DNA of 64,000 nucleotides from Ructibacterium gallinarum (GCF_014982785.1 NZ_JADCKB010000001.1:62001-126000); one strand, 5' to 3'; counted from the first letter of the stretch, positions 1-9,497 are shown. Program-made: numbers and translations. Notes: a model not told the origin generated them from the sequence alone.

Positions 1-670
1 AACTCATATGCTCGCTGATGATCTTTGCGGCAAGGCTAACCGCTTCAGATGGAGGAATGGTACCGTTGGTCCACACCTCAAGCGTAAGTTTATCATAATC
101 GGTTACATTGCCTACTCGGGTATTCTCTACGGTATAATTTACCTTCTGTACAGGTGTATAAATTGAATCTGTAGCAATCACTCCAATCACCGGCTGAAGC
201 AATTGCTTATTCCGGTCAGAGGACACATAGCCGCGGCCTCTGTCCAGTGTAATTTCCATAAACAGTCTTGCATCCTCACCTAAGGTAGCAATATGCAGAT
301 CCTCATTGATAATTTCTACATCGGAGTCATGCTTAATATCTCCCGCGCAGATTTCACCCGCACCCTCCTGGTTAATATAAACCGTTTTCGGCGCGTCAGA
401 ATGCAGCTTAATTGCCAGCTTCTTGATGTTGAGTATAATTTCCGTTACATCCTCTTTCACACCGGGTACGGTGGAAAACTCATGCAGGACTCCATCAATT
501 TTCACCGACGTTGCCGCCACACCCGGCAGGGAGGACAGCAACATTCTTCTCAGAGAGTTTCCGAAGGTCGTTCCATACCCTCTCTCCAGAGGCTCAACAA
601 CAAACTTGCCATATTTATTATCTTCGGATGCTTCCACGCATTCAATTCTTGGCTTTTCTATTTCTATCAT
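1..670 (-). CDS. rpoA: RNA polymerase alpha subunit (3' part cut by window edge)
   Basis: Alpha subunit of RNA polymerase; its N-terminal domain dimerises and nucleates assembly of beta and beta'. The visible 223 codons begin [14 protein letters not shown] and include the family segment [18 protein letters not shown], which identifies the alpha N-terminal domain. The C-terminal DNA-binding domain lies beyond the window. The ATG at 670 is preceded by GGAGGGCTGACA, a good ribosome binding site. It follows rpsD as the last visible gene of the rpmJ-rpsM-rpsK-rpsD-rpoA unit, the usual order in Firmicutes. Confidence 0.97.
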   Translation of the reverse strand, partial: MIEIEKPRIECVEASEDNKYGKFVVEPLERGYGTTFGNSLRRMLLSSLPGVAATSVKIDGVLHEFSTVPGVKEDVTEIILNIKKLAIKLHSDAPKTVYINQEGAGEICAGDIKHDSDVEIINEDLHIATLGEDARLFMEITLDRGRGYVSSDRNKQLLQPVIGVIATDSIYTPVQKVNYTVENTRVGNVTDYDKLTLEVWTNGTIPPSEAVSLAAKIISEHMS

Positions 671-732
671 TGTCAGCCCTCCTAAACATTTTAAACGAAC
701 CTACAACCTTCGCTGGGCCTCACGGCAGCTTA

Positions 733-1359
733 TTATTTGCTGTAATACTCAACAATCAAATGCTCCTCGATGGGCAGGTCGATATCTTCACGGTCAGCCA
801 AAGCAACTACACGGCCTTCCATGGTCTCACGGTTCATATCCAGCCACTTGGGAACAATTCTACCCTCAGTGGAATTCAGGACAGCTTCAAATTTCGCACT
901 TGATCTGCTTTTTTCCCGAAGTGCTATGACATCCCCCGGTTTTACCAGATACGAAGGAATATTAACCTTCTTTCCGTTTACCGTAAAGTGTGCATGGGAA
1001 ACCAACTGTCTGGCTTCCGGACGAGAAACCGCCATCCCAAGTTTATATACAACGTTATCAAGACGGCTTTCCAGCAAGCTCAACAGGTTTTCACCAGTTA
1101 CGCCTTCCTTTTTGTTTGCCATCTCAAAATAATGTTCAAACTGGCCTTCCAAAATACCATAGGCCCGTCTTACCTTTTGCTTCTCACGGAGCTGTGTGCC
1201 GTATTCGGAGAGCTTCCGTCTACCCTGACCATGCTGGCCGGGAGCATAAGCACGTCTGGTCAGTGCACACTTATCTGTGTAGCATCTGTCACCCTTTAAG
1301 AATAACTTCTGACCTTCCCGTCTGCATATTCTACAAACAGATTCTGTATATCTTGCCAT
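733..1359 (-). CDS. rpsD: 30S ribosomal protein S4
   Basis: Primary 16S rRNA-binding protein of the small subunit body, 208 residues, the normal length. The N-terminus carries four cysteines (C9, C12, C26, C31), consistent with the zinc-binding form of S4. The S4 RNA-binding domain follows ([20 protein letters not shown] onward). It lies 62 bases upstream of rpoA and 20 bases downstream of rpsK. S4 is a translational autoregulator of this operon in Bacillus; I did not identify the matching leader target here. Confidence 0.97.
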   Translation of the reverse strand: MARYTESVCRICRREGQKLFLKGDRCYTDKCALTRRAYAPGQHGQGRRKLSEYGTQLREKQKVRRAYGILEGQFEHYFEMANKKEGVTGENLLSLLESRLDNVVYKLGMAVSRPEARQLVSHAHFTVNGKKVNIPSYLVKPGDVIALREKSRSSAKFEAVLNSTEGRIVPKWLDMNRETMEGRVVALADREDIDLPIEEHLIVEYYSK

Positions 1360-1379
1360 TTACTATTTCACCTCCGTCA

Positions 1380-1772
1380 TTACACACGTCTTCTCTTTGG
1401 CGGTCTGCATCCGTTATGGGGAATCGGTGTAACATCCTTGATCATATTTACCTCAAGGCCTGCGACCTGCAGTGCGCGGATCGCTGCCTCACGGCCGGAT
1501 CCCGGCCCTTTGACATAAACCTCTACATGTTTTAAGCCGTGTTCCATCGCCGCTTTTGCTGCGGTCTCCGCAGCCATCTGCGCCGCAAACGGCGTACTCT
1601 TTCTGGAGCCTCTGAACCCCAGTCCGCCGGCGGATGCCCAGGAAATAGCATTTCCGGCTACATCTGTTATGGTAACAATGGTATTGTTGAACGTGGATTT
1701 TATATGTGCCGCTCCGCGCTCGATATTCTTTTTCTCTCTGCGGCGGCGTGTTCTTTTCACTGTCTTTGCCAT
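1380..1772 (-). CDS. rpsK: 30S ribosomal protein S11
   Basis: Small-subunit platform protein, 130 residues from the ATG at 1772 ([15 protein letters not shown]). That ATG is preceded by AGGAGGTGAAAGATACA. An in-frame ATG at 1823 would add 17 residues not seen in the family and has no ribosome binding site, so I reject it. The C-terminus [16 protein letters not shown] is typical of S11. It lies between rpsM and rpsD in the alpha operon. Confidence 0.97.
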   Translation of the reverse strand: MAKTVKRTRRRREKKNIERGAAHIKSTFNNTIVTITDVAGNAISWASAGGLGFRGSRKSTPFAAQMAAETAAKAAMEHGLKHVEVYVKGPGSGREAAIRALQVAGLEVNMIKDVTPIPHNGCRPPKRRRV

Positions 1773-1842
1773 TGTATCTTTCACCTCCTGAATATACGAA
1801 TATCTATTATGAACATGGTTCATAAAGAAAAATCATTTTGAC

Positions 1843-1860
1843 GCAGGGCACTCTCCCTGC
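1843..1860 (-). other. Small hairpin between rpsM and rpsK
   Basis: GCAGGG and CCCTGC arms enclose a six-base loop in the rpsM-rpsK spacer. On the minus strand it is not followed directly by a T-run, so a terminator role is unlikely. It may be a processing or spacing element. Confidence 0.4.
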
Positions 1861-1895
1861 AGTTTTCAGAAATTATTCCTGACTACTGCCAAGCA

Positions 1896-2261
1896 TTATT
1901 TCTTCTTATTCGCTATGGTCTTTTTCGGACCTTTGCGGGTTCTGGCATTGGTTTTGGACCGCTGACCGCGAACCGGCAGACTCTTTCTGTGACGAAGTCC
2001 TCTGTAGCAGTTAATTTCCATCAAACGCTTGATGTCCAGAGCGATGTCTCTGCGCAGATCACCCTCCACATTGTAGTGGTCAATCTCCGCTCTCAGCTTG
2101 GACACTTCGTCCTCCGTCAGGTCACGGACTCTGGTGTCCGGATTAACTCCCGTTGCTGCCAGAATTTTCTTGGAAGTAGAAAGACCAATTCCAAAGATAT
2201 ATGTGAGACCAATCTCAACTCTCTTTTCATTGGGCAAGTCTACACCTGCAATACGTGCCAT
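1896..2261 (-). CDS. rpsM: 30S ribosomal protein S13
   Basis: Head protein of the small subunit that contacts the P-site tRNA and the large subunit, 121 residues. The chosen start, ATG 2261 ([14 protein letters not shown]), matches the family N-terminus and is preceded by GGAGGTGAAAAATTTT. The ATG at 2279 adds MEVKNF and is unlikely. The helix-two-turn-helix core and basic C-terminal tail ([15 protein letters not shown]) are present. It follows rpmJ by 139 bases. Confidence 0.96.
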   Translation of the reverse strand: MARIAGVDLPNEKRVEIGLTYIFGIGLSTSKKILAATGVNPDTRVRDLTEDEVSKLRAEIDHYNVEGDLRRDIALDIKRLMEINCYRGLRHRKSLPVRGQRSKTNARTRKGPKKTIANKKK

Positions 2262-2400
2262 AAAATTTTTCACCTCCATTGATTTTTTCAGAAAAAAACA
2301 GTGGAGCAGAATTTCACCCGTTTTTCACGGCGTCAGCTTATCGCTGAAAGTGGTGAATAAGCCTGACCCTGCTCCTACTTTGGTTCCCTTACGAGTTCCA

Positions 2401-2514
2401 TCAGCCTTGCTTCTGCTTATGCCGCGGATTCTCACAAATCACCATAACTCTGCCTTTTCTTTTGATTATTTTACATTTTTCACAAATAGGTTTTACGGAA
2501 GGTTTTACTTTCAT
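2401..2514 (-). CDS. rpmJ: 50S ribosomal protein L36
   Basis: A 37-residue gene read directly from the minus strand: it begins [15 protein letters not shown] and ends RHKQKQG. Zinc ligands C11, C14, C27 and H32 are all present, so this is the zinc-containing L36. The ATG at 2514 has GGAGGTGAAGGAA before it. It is the first gene of a transcription unit with its own consensus promoter. In most Firmicutes it follows infA directly, but here a CapA-type gene intervenes. Confidence 0.95.
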   Translation of the reverse strand: MKVKPSVKPICEKCKIIKRKGRVMVICENPRHKQKQG

Positions 2515-2581
2515 TTCCTTCACCTCCTGAATTTGTACTCGCCCGTTTAAAGACACTTTCACCCATTAAACGAACTATTCT

Positions 2582-2610
2582 ATCATATCACACAAGATAT
2601 AGGTTGTCAA
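2582..2610 (-). promoter_or_regulatory. Sigma-A promoter of rpmJ-rpsM-rpsK-rpsD-rpoA
   Basis: On the minus strand TTGACA (2610-2605), a 17-base spacer, then TATGAT (2587-2582). Transcription would start near 2575, about 60 bases before the L36 ATG. This near-consensus promoter lies just after the capA-like gene and restarts the alpha operon. Confidence 0.85.
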
Positions 2611-2680
2611 GCTTTTTTTTCTGTGCTCTATCCAAACTTCCATAGAAAAAACGTGCTTTTCTGGTTGATTTTGCCTAAAA

Positions 2681-3814
2681 TTACAGTATCATAGAATCCT
2701 TCTGTTCCGGTGATGCATCCTCTTCCATAGGATTTGCTGCCTCTCCTGTTTCCTGATCCTGTGCAAATTTCACCGTAAGCGTCCCTACTTCGTCTGATAG
2801 CTGCTGGATCTTTTTCTGGATCCGTTCCTTTTCGCTGCCTTCTGCCGGGGTTGGCTGATAATTATTTCTGTTGCTTTCTGACGAAATAGAACAAGGATAA
2901 ACCACATAATCCAGTTTGTCCTGCACTTTTCCATCTCTCAAAGTAAAAGTCTGCTGATAAATCATGGTATCCTTATCCCGTGGATTCTGATTTCCGCCAA
3001 AGCAAAAGTTTCCCATGCTATAAACGATCATCCGTCCACGATATTCCTCAATCCCCTGCATCACATGGGGGTGATGTCCTATTACCAAATCAGCGCCTGC
3101 ATCTACCGCCGCATGGGCCAAAGCAATCTGACTCTGTTCCGGCACAGTACTGCCTTCAACTCCCCAGTGTACCTGTACCACGATCAGCTCAGCCCCTTCC
3201 TGCTTGACCTGCTCCATCGCCTTGGGAAGATTGGATTCCGCTGTGCCATTGAGTGCATAAAGCCCAATCAATCCAACTTTGACCCCTTTTACCTCTTTTA
3301 CGGCCGTATTCAGATTTTCAAACCAGGTGATTCCTGCTTCCTCCAAATATTTTTTGGTATCGGTAAAGCTTATCTCACCGTAATCCCGGCTGTGGTTATT
3401 GGCCAGCGTTACCGCTTCCACACTGCCTTTGGTCAAAATGTTCACATAGGCCGGGTCGCCCCGAAAAGCAAAGGTTTTATCTTCCCGACTGCCGCCGGTT
3501 GTCAGCGTCCCTTCCATATTCACAATAGTAAGGTCATCTGATGCAAAAATGGGTTTCACATTACGGAAAAACCAGCTGTAATCATTTCCCTGGGCTTCCG
3601 CCTCCACCGGAAGCGTTCTGCCGCCAAAGGAGACATCTGTTCCCAAGGTACAGTCACCTGCACAGGATATGGTGATCTGTCTTTGCGTATTTTCCGCCTG
3701 TGCTTCCTGCCGGGTCTGCATATCCATATCACCGGAAGCAGGGATCTCCCCACCACATCCGGAAAGCATCACCAACAGCAATACAGCCAAACCAGCAATT
3801 CCTATTTTTCGCAT
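2681..3814 (-). CDS. CapA-family lipoprotein (poly-gamma-glutamate capsule biosynthesis type metallophosphatase fold)
   Basis: A 377-residue secreted lipoprotein. The N-terminus has a lysine/arginine start, a hydrophobic stretch and the lipobox LSGC with lipidated C20. The domain resembles CapA/PgsA: ISCAGDCTLGTD near the start, ANNHSRDYG, QVHWGVEG, IGHHPHVMQG and YSMGNFCFGG. These supply the Asp/Asn/His metal-ligand pattern of calcineurin-like phosphatases. The acidic C-terminal tail is low complexity. AGGAGGGAGAACAG precedes the ATG at 3814. No other capsule genes are near, so a role in poly-gamma-glutamate synthesis is not supported; a cell-surface hydrolase role is equally possible. It interrupts the usual infA-rpmJ adjacency and is probably co-transcribed with infA. 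Confidence 0.85.
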   Translation of the reverse strand: MRKIGIAGLAVLLLVMLSGCGGEIPASGDMDMQTRQEAQAENTQRQITISCAGDCTLGTDVSFGGRTLPVEAEAQGNDYSWFFRNVKPIFASDDLTIVNMEGTLTTGGSREDKTFAFRGDPAYVNILTKGSVEAVTLANNHSRDYGEISFTDTKKYLEEAGITWFENLNTAVKEVKGVKVGLIGLYALNGTAESNLPKAMEQVKQEGAELIVVQVHWGVEGSTVPEQSQIALAHAAVDAGADLVIGHHPHVMQGIEEYRGRMIVYSMGNFCFGGNQNPRDKDTMIYQQTFTLRDGKVQDKLDYVVYPCSISSESNRNNYQPTPAEGSEKERIQKKIQQLSDEVGTLTVKFAQDQETGEAANPMEEDASPEQKDSMIL

Positions 3815-3856
3815 CTGTTCTCCCTCCTGCTTTTCGGACCTTAACCTTTTGCCACC

Positions 3857-4075
3857 TTATTTAGCGCGCCATGTGATCCGCCCCTTGGTCAGATCATAGG
3901 GGGAGATCTCTACCGTCACTTTATCTCCGGGCAGAATTCGGATAAAATGCATACGCAGTTTTCCCGAAATATGCGCCAGTATTTGATGGCCATTTTCCAG
4001 TTCTACCTTAAACATGGCATTGGGCAACGCTTCCAACACGGTACCCTCTACCTCCAAAACATCTTCCTTGGACAT
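3857..4075 (-). CDS. infA: Translation initiation factor IF-1
   Basis: 72 residues, the exact family length, forming a single S1-like OB-fold ([20 protein letters not shown] at the start, [14 protein letters not shown] at the end). It occupies the A site of the 30S subunit during initiation. The ATG at 4075 is preceded by GGGAGGTGAAAAAGT. It lies six bases downstream of the KOW-protein gene. Confidence 0.97.
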   Translation of the reverse strand: MSKEDVLEVEGTVLEALPNAMFKVELENGHQILAHISGKLRMHFIRILPGDKVTVEISPYDLTKGRITWRAK

Positions 4076-4081
4076 ACTTTT

Positions 4082-4375
4082 TCACCTCCCTGACGCAAAC
4101 TCGGTTTCCTGTTTCCGCAATAAATCCCGAATCGCACGGCGCACCGACGTATTGTTCACACGTTCTGGTTCCGTATCGATCCAGCCGCAGATCAGACCTG
4201 TGCTTATCACATGTTTTTCTTTTTTCTTTTTTAAATGGTTCACCTTTCTGCGTTTTCCATCACACAGGAAAACATACGGCTTCTGCACCGAAAGCACCAG
4301 AAAATATTCTCTCTTGTCGTGACCGGCCAGCACCTGCACCAGCTCCCCTCGGCAAAGTCTCCCAGAGCTTTTCAT
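4082..4375 (-). CDS. KOW domain-containing RNA-binding protein
   Basis: 97 residues with an N-terminal KOW-like segment (GELVQVLAGHDKREYFLVLSV) resembling the eukaryote/archaeal L14e-L27e family. A strongly basic stretch (KRRKVNHLKKKKEK) and an arginine-rich tail follow. Proteins of this kind commonly sit between map and infA in Clostridia; their function is not established. The start codon overlaps the map stop by four bases (ATGA, 4372-4375), so translation is probably coupled. RNA or ribosome binding is inferred from the fold and location only. Confidence 0.8.
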   Translation of the reverse strand: MKSSGRLCRGELVQVLAGHDKREYFLVLSVQKPYVFLCDGKRRKVNHLKKKKEKHVISTGLICGWIDTEPERVNNTSVRRAIRDLLRKQETEFASGR

Positions 4376-5133
4376 CTCCGGTTTGCCTCCGGCAAAGTCA
4401 GTAGATATGGATCACCGCTTGTAATCAATACACTATTTTCATAATGGGCGGCCATCTTGCCATCCCGTGTACACACGGTCCATTCATTTCCACTGACATA
4501 ATATTCCTTGGCGCCTTGGCAAACCATGGGTTCAATTGCCAGACACATTCCTGCACGAAGCCGTATTCCGCGCATATGGGTGACATAATTAGGCACCTCG
4601 GGATCCTCATGAAGATCAGCACCTACACCATGCCCGCAATAATTTCTTAAAACAGAATATCCGTTTTTTTCTACATACTCCTGCACGGCCCGGGATATAT
4701 CTGAAATTCTGTATCCTTCCCTTGCAAAAGCCAGAGCTTCAAAAAAGCTCTGCTTGGTTACATCCAGAAGGCGCTGGGTCTCCGGTGCGATTTTCCCCAC
4801 TGCAAAGGTTCTGCAAGCGTCTCCATGATACCCTTTATAACACGCTCCCACATCTACGCTTACAATGTCGCCTTCCTCAAGCACGCGCTCACCGGGGAAG
4901 CCATGAATAATTTCATCGTTAACACTGGCGCAGATACTGCCTGGGAAACCTCCGTATCCTTTAAAAGAGGCTGTACACCCCTGAGATCGGATGTAATTTT
5001 CCGCCACCCGGTCAAGCTCCATGGTTGTAACCCCTGGCTTCACCGCTTTCCGAACCGCTTCCAACGTTTCATAGGTGATACGTCCGGCAACTTTCATCTT
5101 TTCTATCTCTGACTTTGATTTGATTGCTACCAT
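4372..5133 (-). CDS. map: Methionine aminopeptidase, type I
   Basis: 253-residue cytoplasmic metallopeptidase that removes the initiator methionine from nascent proteins. The pita-bread fold motifs are visible: HGFPGERVLEEGDIVSVDVG and YHGDACRTF contribute the metal-binding aspartates, YCGHGVGADLHEDP the histidine, and AIEPMV a glutamate. GGAGGACTAAT precedes the ATG at 5133. It starts one base after the adk stop and overlaps the KOW gene, consistent with the adk-map-infA block of the spc operon. Confidence 0.96.
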   Translation of the reverse strand: MVAIKSKSEIEKMKVAGRITYETLEAVRKAVKPGVTTMELDRVAENYIRSQGCTASFKGYGGFPGSICASVNDEIIHGFPGERVLEEGDIVSVDVGACYKGYHGDACRTFAVGKIAPETQRLLDVTKQSFFEALAFAREGYRISDISRAVQEYVEKNGYSVLRNYCGHGVGADLHEDPEVPNYVTHMRGIRLRAGMCLAIEPMVCQGAKEYYVSGNEWTVCTRDGKMAAHYENSVLITSGDPYLLTLPEANRR

Positions 5134-5134
5134 A

Positions 5135-5767
5135 TTAGTCCTCCAGCGCTTTCAGTACTTCCGCTGTAGTATCTGCAATTTCTTCCTGTCCATGTGCTGT
5201 CCGCAGCATTCCCTTATCAGAATAATACTTCAAAAGGGGTTCTGTCTGGGTATGATATACAGCCAGCCGGCTCTTCACAGTCTCTGGCTTATCATCTGCA
5301 CGAGTTACCAGCTTCCCGCCGCAATTATCACATACACCCTCTACCTTTGGCTTCCGGTATTCTGTATGGAAGGTTGCCGCACACTGGCTGCACTCTAAAC
5401 GTCCGGAAAGACGGGCAATGATTTTTTCATCTGGCACTTCAATATTAAGTACCTTATCAATTTGAATGCTGGAAGCATCCAATGCTTCCGCCTGCGCCAG
5501 CGTCCGGGGAAAACCATCTAAGATAAATCCGTTTTTACAATCCTCTTTGGAAAGCCGGTCATCCATGACCTGAATCATGATATCATCCGGTATCAGATTG
5601 CCGCCATCTATGTATGTCTTTGCCAGCTTGCCAAGTTCAGTTCCCTCTTGAATATTATGACGCAAAATTGCGCCGGTAGAAATGGTAGGGATACCGAAAT
5701 GCTCGCTCAGCTTTTCCGCCTGCGTTCCTTTTCCGGCGCCCGGCGCTGCCAATAATATAAGTCTCAT
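5135..5767 (-). CDS. adk: Adenylate kinase
   Basis: Catalyses reversible phosphate transfer between ATP and AMP. The P-loop GAPGAGKGT is seen as AAPGAGKGT (residues 7-15). The LID domain carries a Cys4 zinc site (C126, C129, C146, C149), the long bacterial form. I chose ATG 5767 (MRLILLAAPG), the family N-terminus; ATG 5776 adds MDQ and lies almost on top of the AAAGG ribosome binding site. It lies between secY and map, 198 bases downstream of secY. Confidence 0.96.
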   Translation of the reverse strand: MRLILLAAPGAGKGTQAEKLSEHFGIPTISTGAILRHNIQEGTELGKLAKTYIDGGNLIPDDIMIQVMDDRLSKEDCKNGFILDGFPRTLAQAEALDASSIQIDKVLNIEVPDEKIIARLSGRLECSQCAATFHTEYRKPKVEGVCDNCGGKLVTRADDKPETVKSRLAVYHTQTEPLLKYYSDKGMLRTAHGQEEIADTTAEVLKALED

Positions 5768-5819
5768 CTGATCCATATCCTTTCCTTGGCTGAAACTTCT
5801 GTCCGTCTTATAAATGGTA

Positions 5820-5965
5820 CAGTCCAGCCCGCTGTAAAATCCGCCTTGCGGCGGCTTTCTTTTGTTTTTTTGTAATAAACACGGATAGAGCAGACCCCGC
5901 TTGTGCTATGCATAACCGGTTTCTACTCTTCCGTAAGCCGCACCTTAAGTGCGCCATATTCTTTT
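5820..5965 (-). other. secY-adk spacer with small hairpins
   Basis: The spacer holds no gene. On the minus strand it contains a GC-rich hairpin (CCGCC-gcaa-GGCGG) followed by ATTTT, near 5842-5862. A smaller one (CGCAC-cttaa-GTGCG in plus-strand sense) lies just after the secY stop. The first could be a weak terminator or processing site; neither has a long T-run. Confidence 0.4.
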
Positions 5966-7246
5966 TTATTCCAAAAATCCCTTGTAGTGCCGCATGAGCA
6001 TCTGAGATTCCAGATCCTTTACCGTTTCCAGCGCAACACCAACCACGATCAGGATAGAAGTGCCGCCGATGGCAAAGTTGGAAATATTGAGTCCCAGGTT
6101 CATGAAAATAGGCAGAACCGCGATCACCGCCAGGAATACAGCACCCGCCAGAGTAATTCTGGAAAGTACCTTAGAAATATATTCCGAAGTGGGCCGTCCC
6201 GGACGGATACCAGGAATAAATCCGCCATTTTTCTTCATATTGTTCGACATTTCAATTGGATTAAACTGAATGGCCGTATAGAAATAGGTGAAGAAAATGA
6301 TCAGCAGGAAGTACAGAACAGCATAAATCCAGGACTGGGTGGAAAATGCCCACAAAAAGCTGCCCCAGAAACCTTCCTGTCCCGGCTGAACACCGAAGAA
6401 ACTGGCAATGGTTCCCGGAAATGCCATAATGGACATGGCAAAGATGATCGGAATAACACCTGCAGCCGCAACCTTAATCGGAATATGGGTGCTCTGCCCG
6501 CCATACATTTTTCTGCCTACCACACGCTTTGCATACTGTACCGGAATCCGACGCTCTGCTTCATTCATGGTTACAACAACACCAACCACAACCAGCGCCA
6601 GTATCAACAGTGCAACAACGCCCAGCCAATTCAGGCTTCCACTCTGCACATATGCCCAAAGCGAGGTAAACATGCTTGGAAGTCTCGATACAATACCCGC
6701 AAAGATGATTAGAGAAATACCGTTACCAACACCTTTTTCGGTAATCTGTTCGCCCAACCACATCAGGAACGCCGTTCCTGCTGTAAAGGTTGTAATAACC
6801 ACAACCGCACTTGTCCAGCCCGGGTTGGTTACCGCATTGTAAGAATCCAGCAGGAAATAAAGTCCCACTGCCTGAATCAGCGCCAAAATCACCGTTCCAT
6901 AACGCATCATCTGTGCAATCTTTTTTCTGCCGTCTTCGCCTTCCTTTTGCATCCGCTCAAGAGCAGGAATTGCAACGCACAGCAGCTGCATGATAATGGA
7001 CGAGTTGATGTACGGGGTAATGCTCATCGCAAAAATCGTGGCGTTCTGAAACGCACCGCCGGACACCAAATCAATAAATCCAAACATGGAATTTTCTGTA
7101 CTGAATAATGCTTTCATCTGTTCCGGATCAAGCAGCGGAACAGGAATACAGGATCCCAGACGGAAAATCACCAGCAAAACAAAGGTGTATATCAATTTTT
7201 TTCTTAAATCGATGATCTTCCATGCATTTCTGATCGTTTCGAACAT
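5966..7246 (-). CDS. secY: Protein translocase subunit SecY
   Basis: 426-residue integral membrane channel of the Sec translocon with about ten hydrophobic segments. Family motifs include SITPYINSSIIMQLL, GEQITEKGVGNGISLIIFAG, VQYAKRVVG and GGFIPGIRPG. It forms the pore with SecE and SecG and receives preproteins from SecA. AGAGGTGGTATAAGC precedes the ATG at 7246. It follows rplO by two bases and precedes adk, the standard spc operon order. Confidence 0.97.
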   Translation of the reverse strand: MFETIRNAWKIIDLRKKLIYTFVLLVIFRLGSCIPVPLLDPEQMKALFSTENSMFGFIDLVSGGAFQNATIFAMSITPYINSSIIMQLLCVAIPALERMQKEGEDGRKKIAQMMRYGTVILALIQAVGLYFLLDSYNAVTNPGWTSAVVVITTFTAGTAFLMWLGEQITEKGVGNGISLIIFAGIVSRLPSMFTSLWAYVQSGSLNWLGVVALLILALVVVGVVVTMNEAERRIPVQYAKRVVGRKMYGGQSTHIPIKVAAAGVIPIIFAMSIMAFPGTIASFFGVQPGQEGFWGSFLWAFSTQSWIYAVLYFLLIIFFTYFYTAIQFNPIEMSNNMKKNGGFIPGIRPGRPTSEYISKVLSRITLAGAVFLAVIAVLPIFMNLGLNISNFAIGGTSILIVVGVALETVKDLESQMLMRHYKGFLE

Positions 7247-7248
7247 GC

Positions 7249-7689
7249 TTATACCACCTCTGCCTTTCCGCCTGCAGCCGCAATCTTTTCAGCAGCGCTC
7301 TTGCTGAATCTCTTAGCCTTTACGGTAAGATTCTTATTGAGCTCGCCGCGGCCCAGAATGACTACGCCGTCACAAATCTTAGAGATGATGCCGGCTTCTT
7401 TCAGCGTTTCCGCCGTAACTTCTGCACCGTCTTCCAGCTTGTTCAGCGCTTCTACATTGACGGATACATACTGCTTTGCAAAAATATTGGTAAATCCGCG
7501 TTTCGGAAGTCTGCGGTAAATCGGCATCTGTCCGCCTTCAAATCCGGGACGTACACCGCCGCCGCTGCGGGCATTCTGGCCTTTGTGTCCTTTACCAGCC
7601 GTTTTCCCATTGCCGCTTCCGTGACCTCTTCCTACACGGAACGCCTTTTTCTTAGAGCCTTCGCTCGGAGATAATTCATGGAGTTTCAT
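7249..7689 (-). CDS. rplO: 50S ribosomal protein L15
   Basis: 146-residue late-assembly 23S rRNA-binding protein. The start at ATG 7689 ([15 protein letters not shown]) is the family N-terminus and follows GGAGGTGGACACA; the upstream in-frame ATG at 7716 lacks support. The glycine-rich extension ([19 protein letters not shown]) that threads into the subunit is visible. It lies between rpmD and secY. Confidence 0.97.
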   Translation of the reverse strand: MKLHELSPSEGSKKKAFRVGRGHGSGNGKTAGKGHKGQNARSGGGVRPGFEGGQMPIYRRLPKRGFTNIFAKQYVSVNVEALNKLEDGAEVTAETLKEAGIISKICDGVVILGRGELNKNLTVKAKRFSKSAAEKIAAAGGKAEVV

Positions 7690-7781
7690 TGTGTCCACCT
7701 CCTCCTTTTTGTTCAAAATTCTTTCTGAAACCCTTGGGGATTCCTCCCCTGTTTCCGCTTCGGCCTATACCGCTGCGGTTT

Positions 7782-7961
7782 TTACTCGGATACCTCTACC
7801 AGATGCTTTACTTTAAAGACCATGCCGCGAATTTGCGGAGTGTCATTTTTCTCTACTGTCTGGCCAATTTTCTTCAGTCCCAGAGCAGCTACTGTTGCAA
7901 TCTGGTCTTTTTTGCATCCGATGGTACTCTTTTTCAGTGTGACCTTGATCGTATTCGCCAT
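7782..7961 (-). CDS. rpmD: 50S ribosomal protein L30
   Basis: A 59-residue gene read from the minus strand: [20 protein letters not shown] at the start, and a C-terminus ending KHLVEVSE. The segment [20 protein letters not shown] is typical of bacterial L30. The ATG at 7961 is preceded by AGGAGGGTTTATC. It sits in its expected place between rpsE and rplO. Confidence 0.95.
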   Translation of the reverse strand: MANTIKVTLKKSTIGCKKDQIATVAALGLKKIGQTVEKNDTPQIRGMVFKVKHLVEVSE

Positions 7962-7991
7962 GGATAAACCCTCCTGTCTTTCTTTCTATAA

Positions 7992-8522
7992 TTACCCGAG
8001 GATCTCTTCCGGCTTTTTACCTCTGAGCTGTGCAACCTCTTCTACACTCTTGAGAGATGCCAGACCCTCTATGGTCGCCGCAACAACATTCTTCGGATTG
8101 TTGCTGCGCAAACATTTTGTACGAATATCTCTAATTCCTGCCAGTTCCAATACCGCACGCGCCGGACCGCCGGCAATAACACCGGTACCTTCTGCAGCCG
8201 GCTTCAACAGTACACGTCCTGCGCCATACTCACCGATGATCTCGTGAGGAATGGTGGTCTTGACCATAGGAACCGTTATCATATTTTTCTTTGCGTCATC
8301 AATACCCTTGCGGATCGCGTCAGGAATTTCTGCCGCTTTTCCCATGCCGCAGCCTACGTGACCATTTCCGTCACCAACTACAACCAATGCGCTGAACCGG
8401 AAGGTTCGTCCGCCTTTTACAACCTTTGCGACACGGTTCAGATGTACAACCTTTTCCTGAAGGTCCAATACGTCTGCGTCAATCCGCGGCTGCTTTTTGG
8501 TTCTTTCGCCTTTTTCTGCCAT
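7992..8522 (-). CDS. rpsE: 30S ribosomal protein S5
   Basis: 176-residue small-subunit protein involved in accuracy and mRNA helicase activity. The N-terminal double-stranded RNA-binding fold ([20 protein letters not shown]) and the C-terminal domain ([19 protein letters not shown]) are both visible. The ATG at 8522 follows an AGAGGTGAAACATAA site. It lies 25 bases downstream of rplR. Confidence 0.97.
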   Translation of the reverse strand: MAEKGERTKKQPRIDADVLDLQEKVVHLNRVAKVVKGGRTFRFSALVVVGDGNGHVGCGMGKAAEIPDAIRKGIDDAKKNMITVPMVKTTIPHEIIGEYGAGRVLLKPAAEGTGVIAGGPARAVLELAGIRDIRTKCLRSNNPKNVVAATIEGLASLKSVEEVAQLRGKKPEEILG

Positions 8523-8547
8523 TTATGTTTCACCTCTTTCTCATCGA

Positions 8548-8910
8548 TTAGAATTTCAGGCCGCCCTCACGCGCTGCCTCAGCGAGTTCCTGTACTCTGC
8601 CGTGGTATACATATCCGCCTCTGTCAAAGACAACTTCACTGATACCCTTTTCCGCCGCTTTTTTTGCGATCAGCGCTCCAACCGCTTTTGCAGCTTCCTT
8701 GTTGCCGCCGTAATTCGCTTTCAGCTCTGCATCCAGAGTCGATGCGGAAACCAGAGTATTGCCCGCTGTGTCGTCAATGATTTGTGCGTATATGTTCTGC
8801 CGACTCCGGTACACGCACAGTCTGGGGCATTCGGGCGTTCCGGATACCTTTTTCCGGACTCTCGCGTGTCTGGCAAGTCTTGCTACATTACTGTTTATCT
8901 TCTTAATCAT
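8548..8910 (-). CDS. rplR: 50S ribosomal protein L18
   Basis: 120-residue 5S rRNA-binding protein of the central protuberance. It begins [20 protein letters not shown] and ends in the family signature [38 protein letters not shown] precedes the ATG at 8910. It lies between rplF and rpsE as expected. Confidence 0.97.
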   Translation of the reverse strand: MIKKINSNVARLARHARVRKKVSGTPECPRLCVYRSRQNIYAQIIDDTAGNTLVSASTLDAELKANYGGNKEAAKAVGALIAKKAAEKGISEVVFDRGGYVYHGRVQELAEAAREGGLKF

Positions 8911-8934
8911 TCCGTTTGCACCTCCTTGCGGTTA

Positions 8935-9480
8935 TTACTTCTTGGAACCGGTCTTACCTTCCTTACGTCTGATATGCTCATCAACGTACTTAATACCTTT
9001 GCCCTTATATGGCTCAGGCGGTCTCTTTTCACGGACGTTTGCCGCAAACTGACCAACTTTCTGCTTATCCGGCCCGGAAATAATGATCTGGTTCGGCTGC
9101 GGAACCTCAATGCTGATTCCGTCAATCTCCTCCATCTCTACCTGATGAGAATAACCCAGGTTCATCACCAGTTTATTACCCTGCTTCGCCGCTCTGTAAC
9201 CAACACCGTTGATTTCCAGCTGCTTTTTGAACCCTTCTGTCACACCCACAATCATATTATGGAGCAGGCTCCGGGTAAGGCCGTGCAGCGATCTATGCTC
9301 TTTATTGTCCGTCGGACGTTTTACTTCTATCGTATCACCGTTTTGCTCTATCATCATATCCGGGGCAAACTGCTGTTTCAGCTCGCCTTTGGGACCTTTT
9401 ACGGTTACTTCGTTATTTGCCCCGACCGTAACGGTTACCCCAGCGGGAACCCCGATCGGCATCTTTCCTATACGAGACAA
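8935..9480 (-). CDS. rplF: 50S ribosomal protein L6 (TTG start)
   Basis: 181-residue large-subunit protein near the GTPase-associated centre. I place the start at TTG 9480, giving (M)[14 protein letters not shown], which matches the family. GGAGGAGAAAGCA lies directly before it. The in-frame ATG at 9504 would translate the ribosome binding site itself (MVRKEEKA). Two tandem L6 domains are present, and the C-terminus contains [10 protein letters not shown]-like sequence ([13 protein letters not shown]). Confidence 0.95.
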   Translation of the reverse strand: MSRIGKMPIGVPAGVTVTVGANNEVTVKGPKGELKQQFAPDMMIEQNGDTIEVKRPTDNKEHRSLHGLTRSLLHNMIVGVTEGFKKQLEINGVGYRAAKQGNKLVMNLGYSHQVEMEEIDGISIEVPQPNQIIISGPDKQKVGQFAANVREKRPPEPYKGKGIKYVDEHIRRKEGKTGSKK

Positions 9481-9497
9481 TGCTTTCTCCTCCTTTC

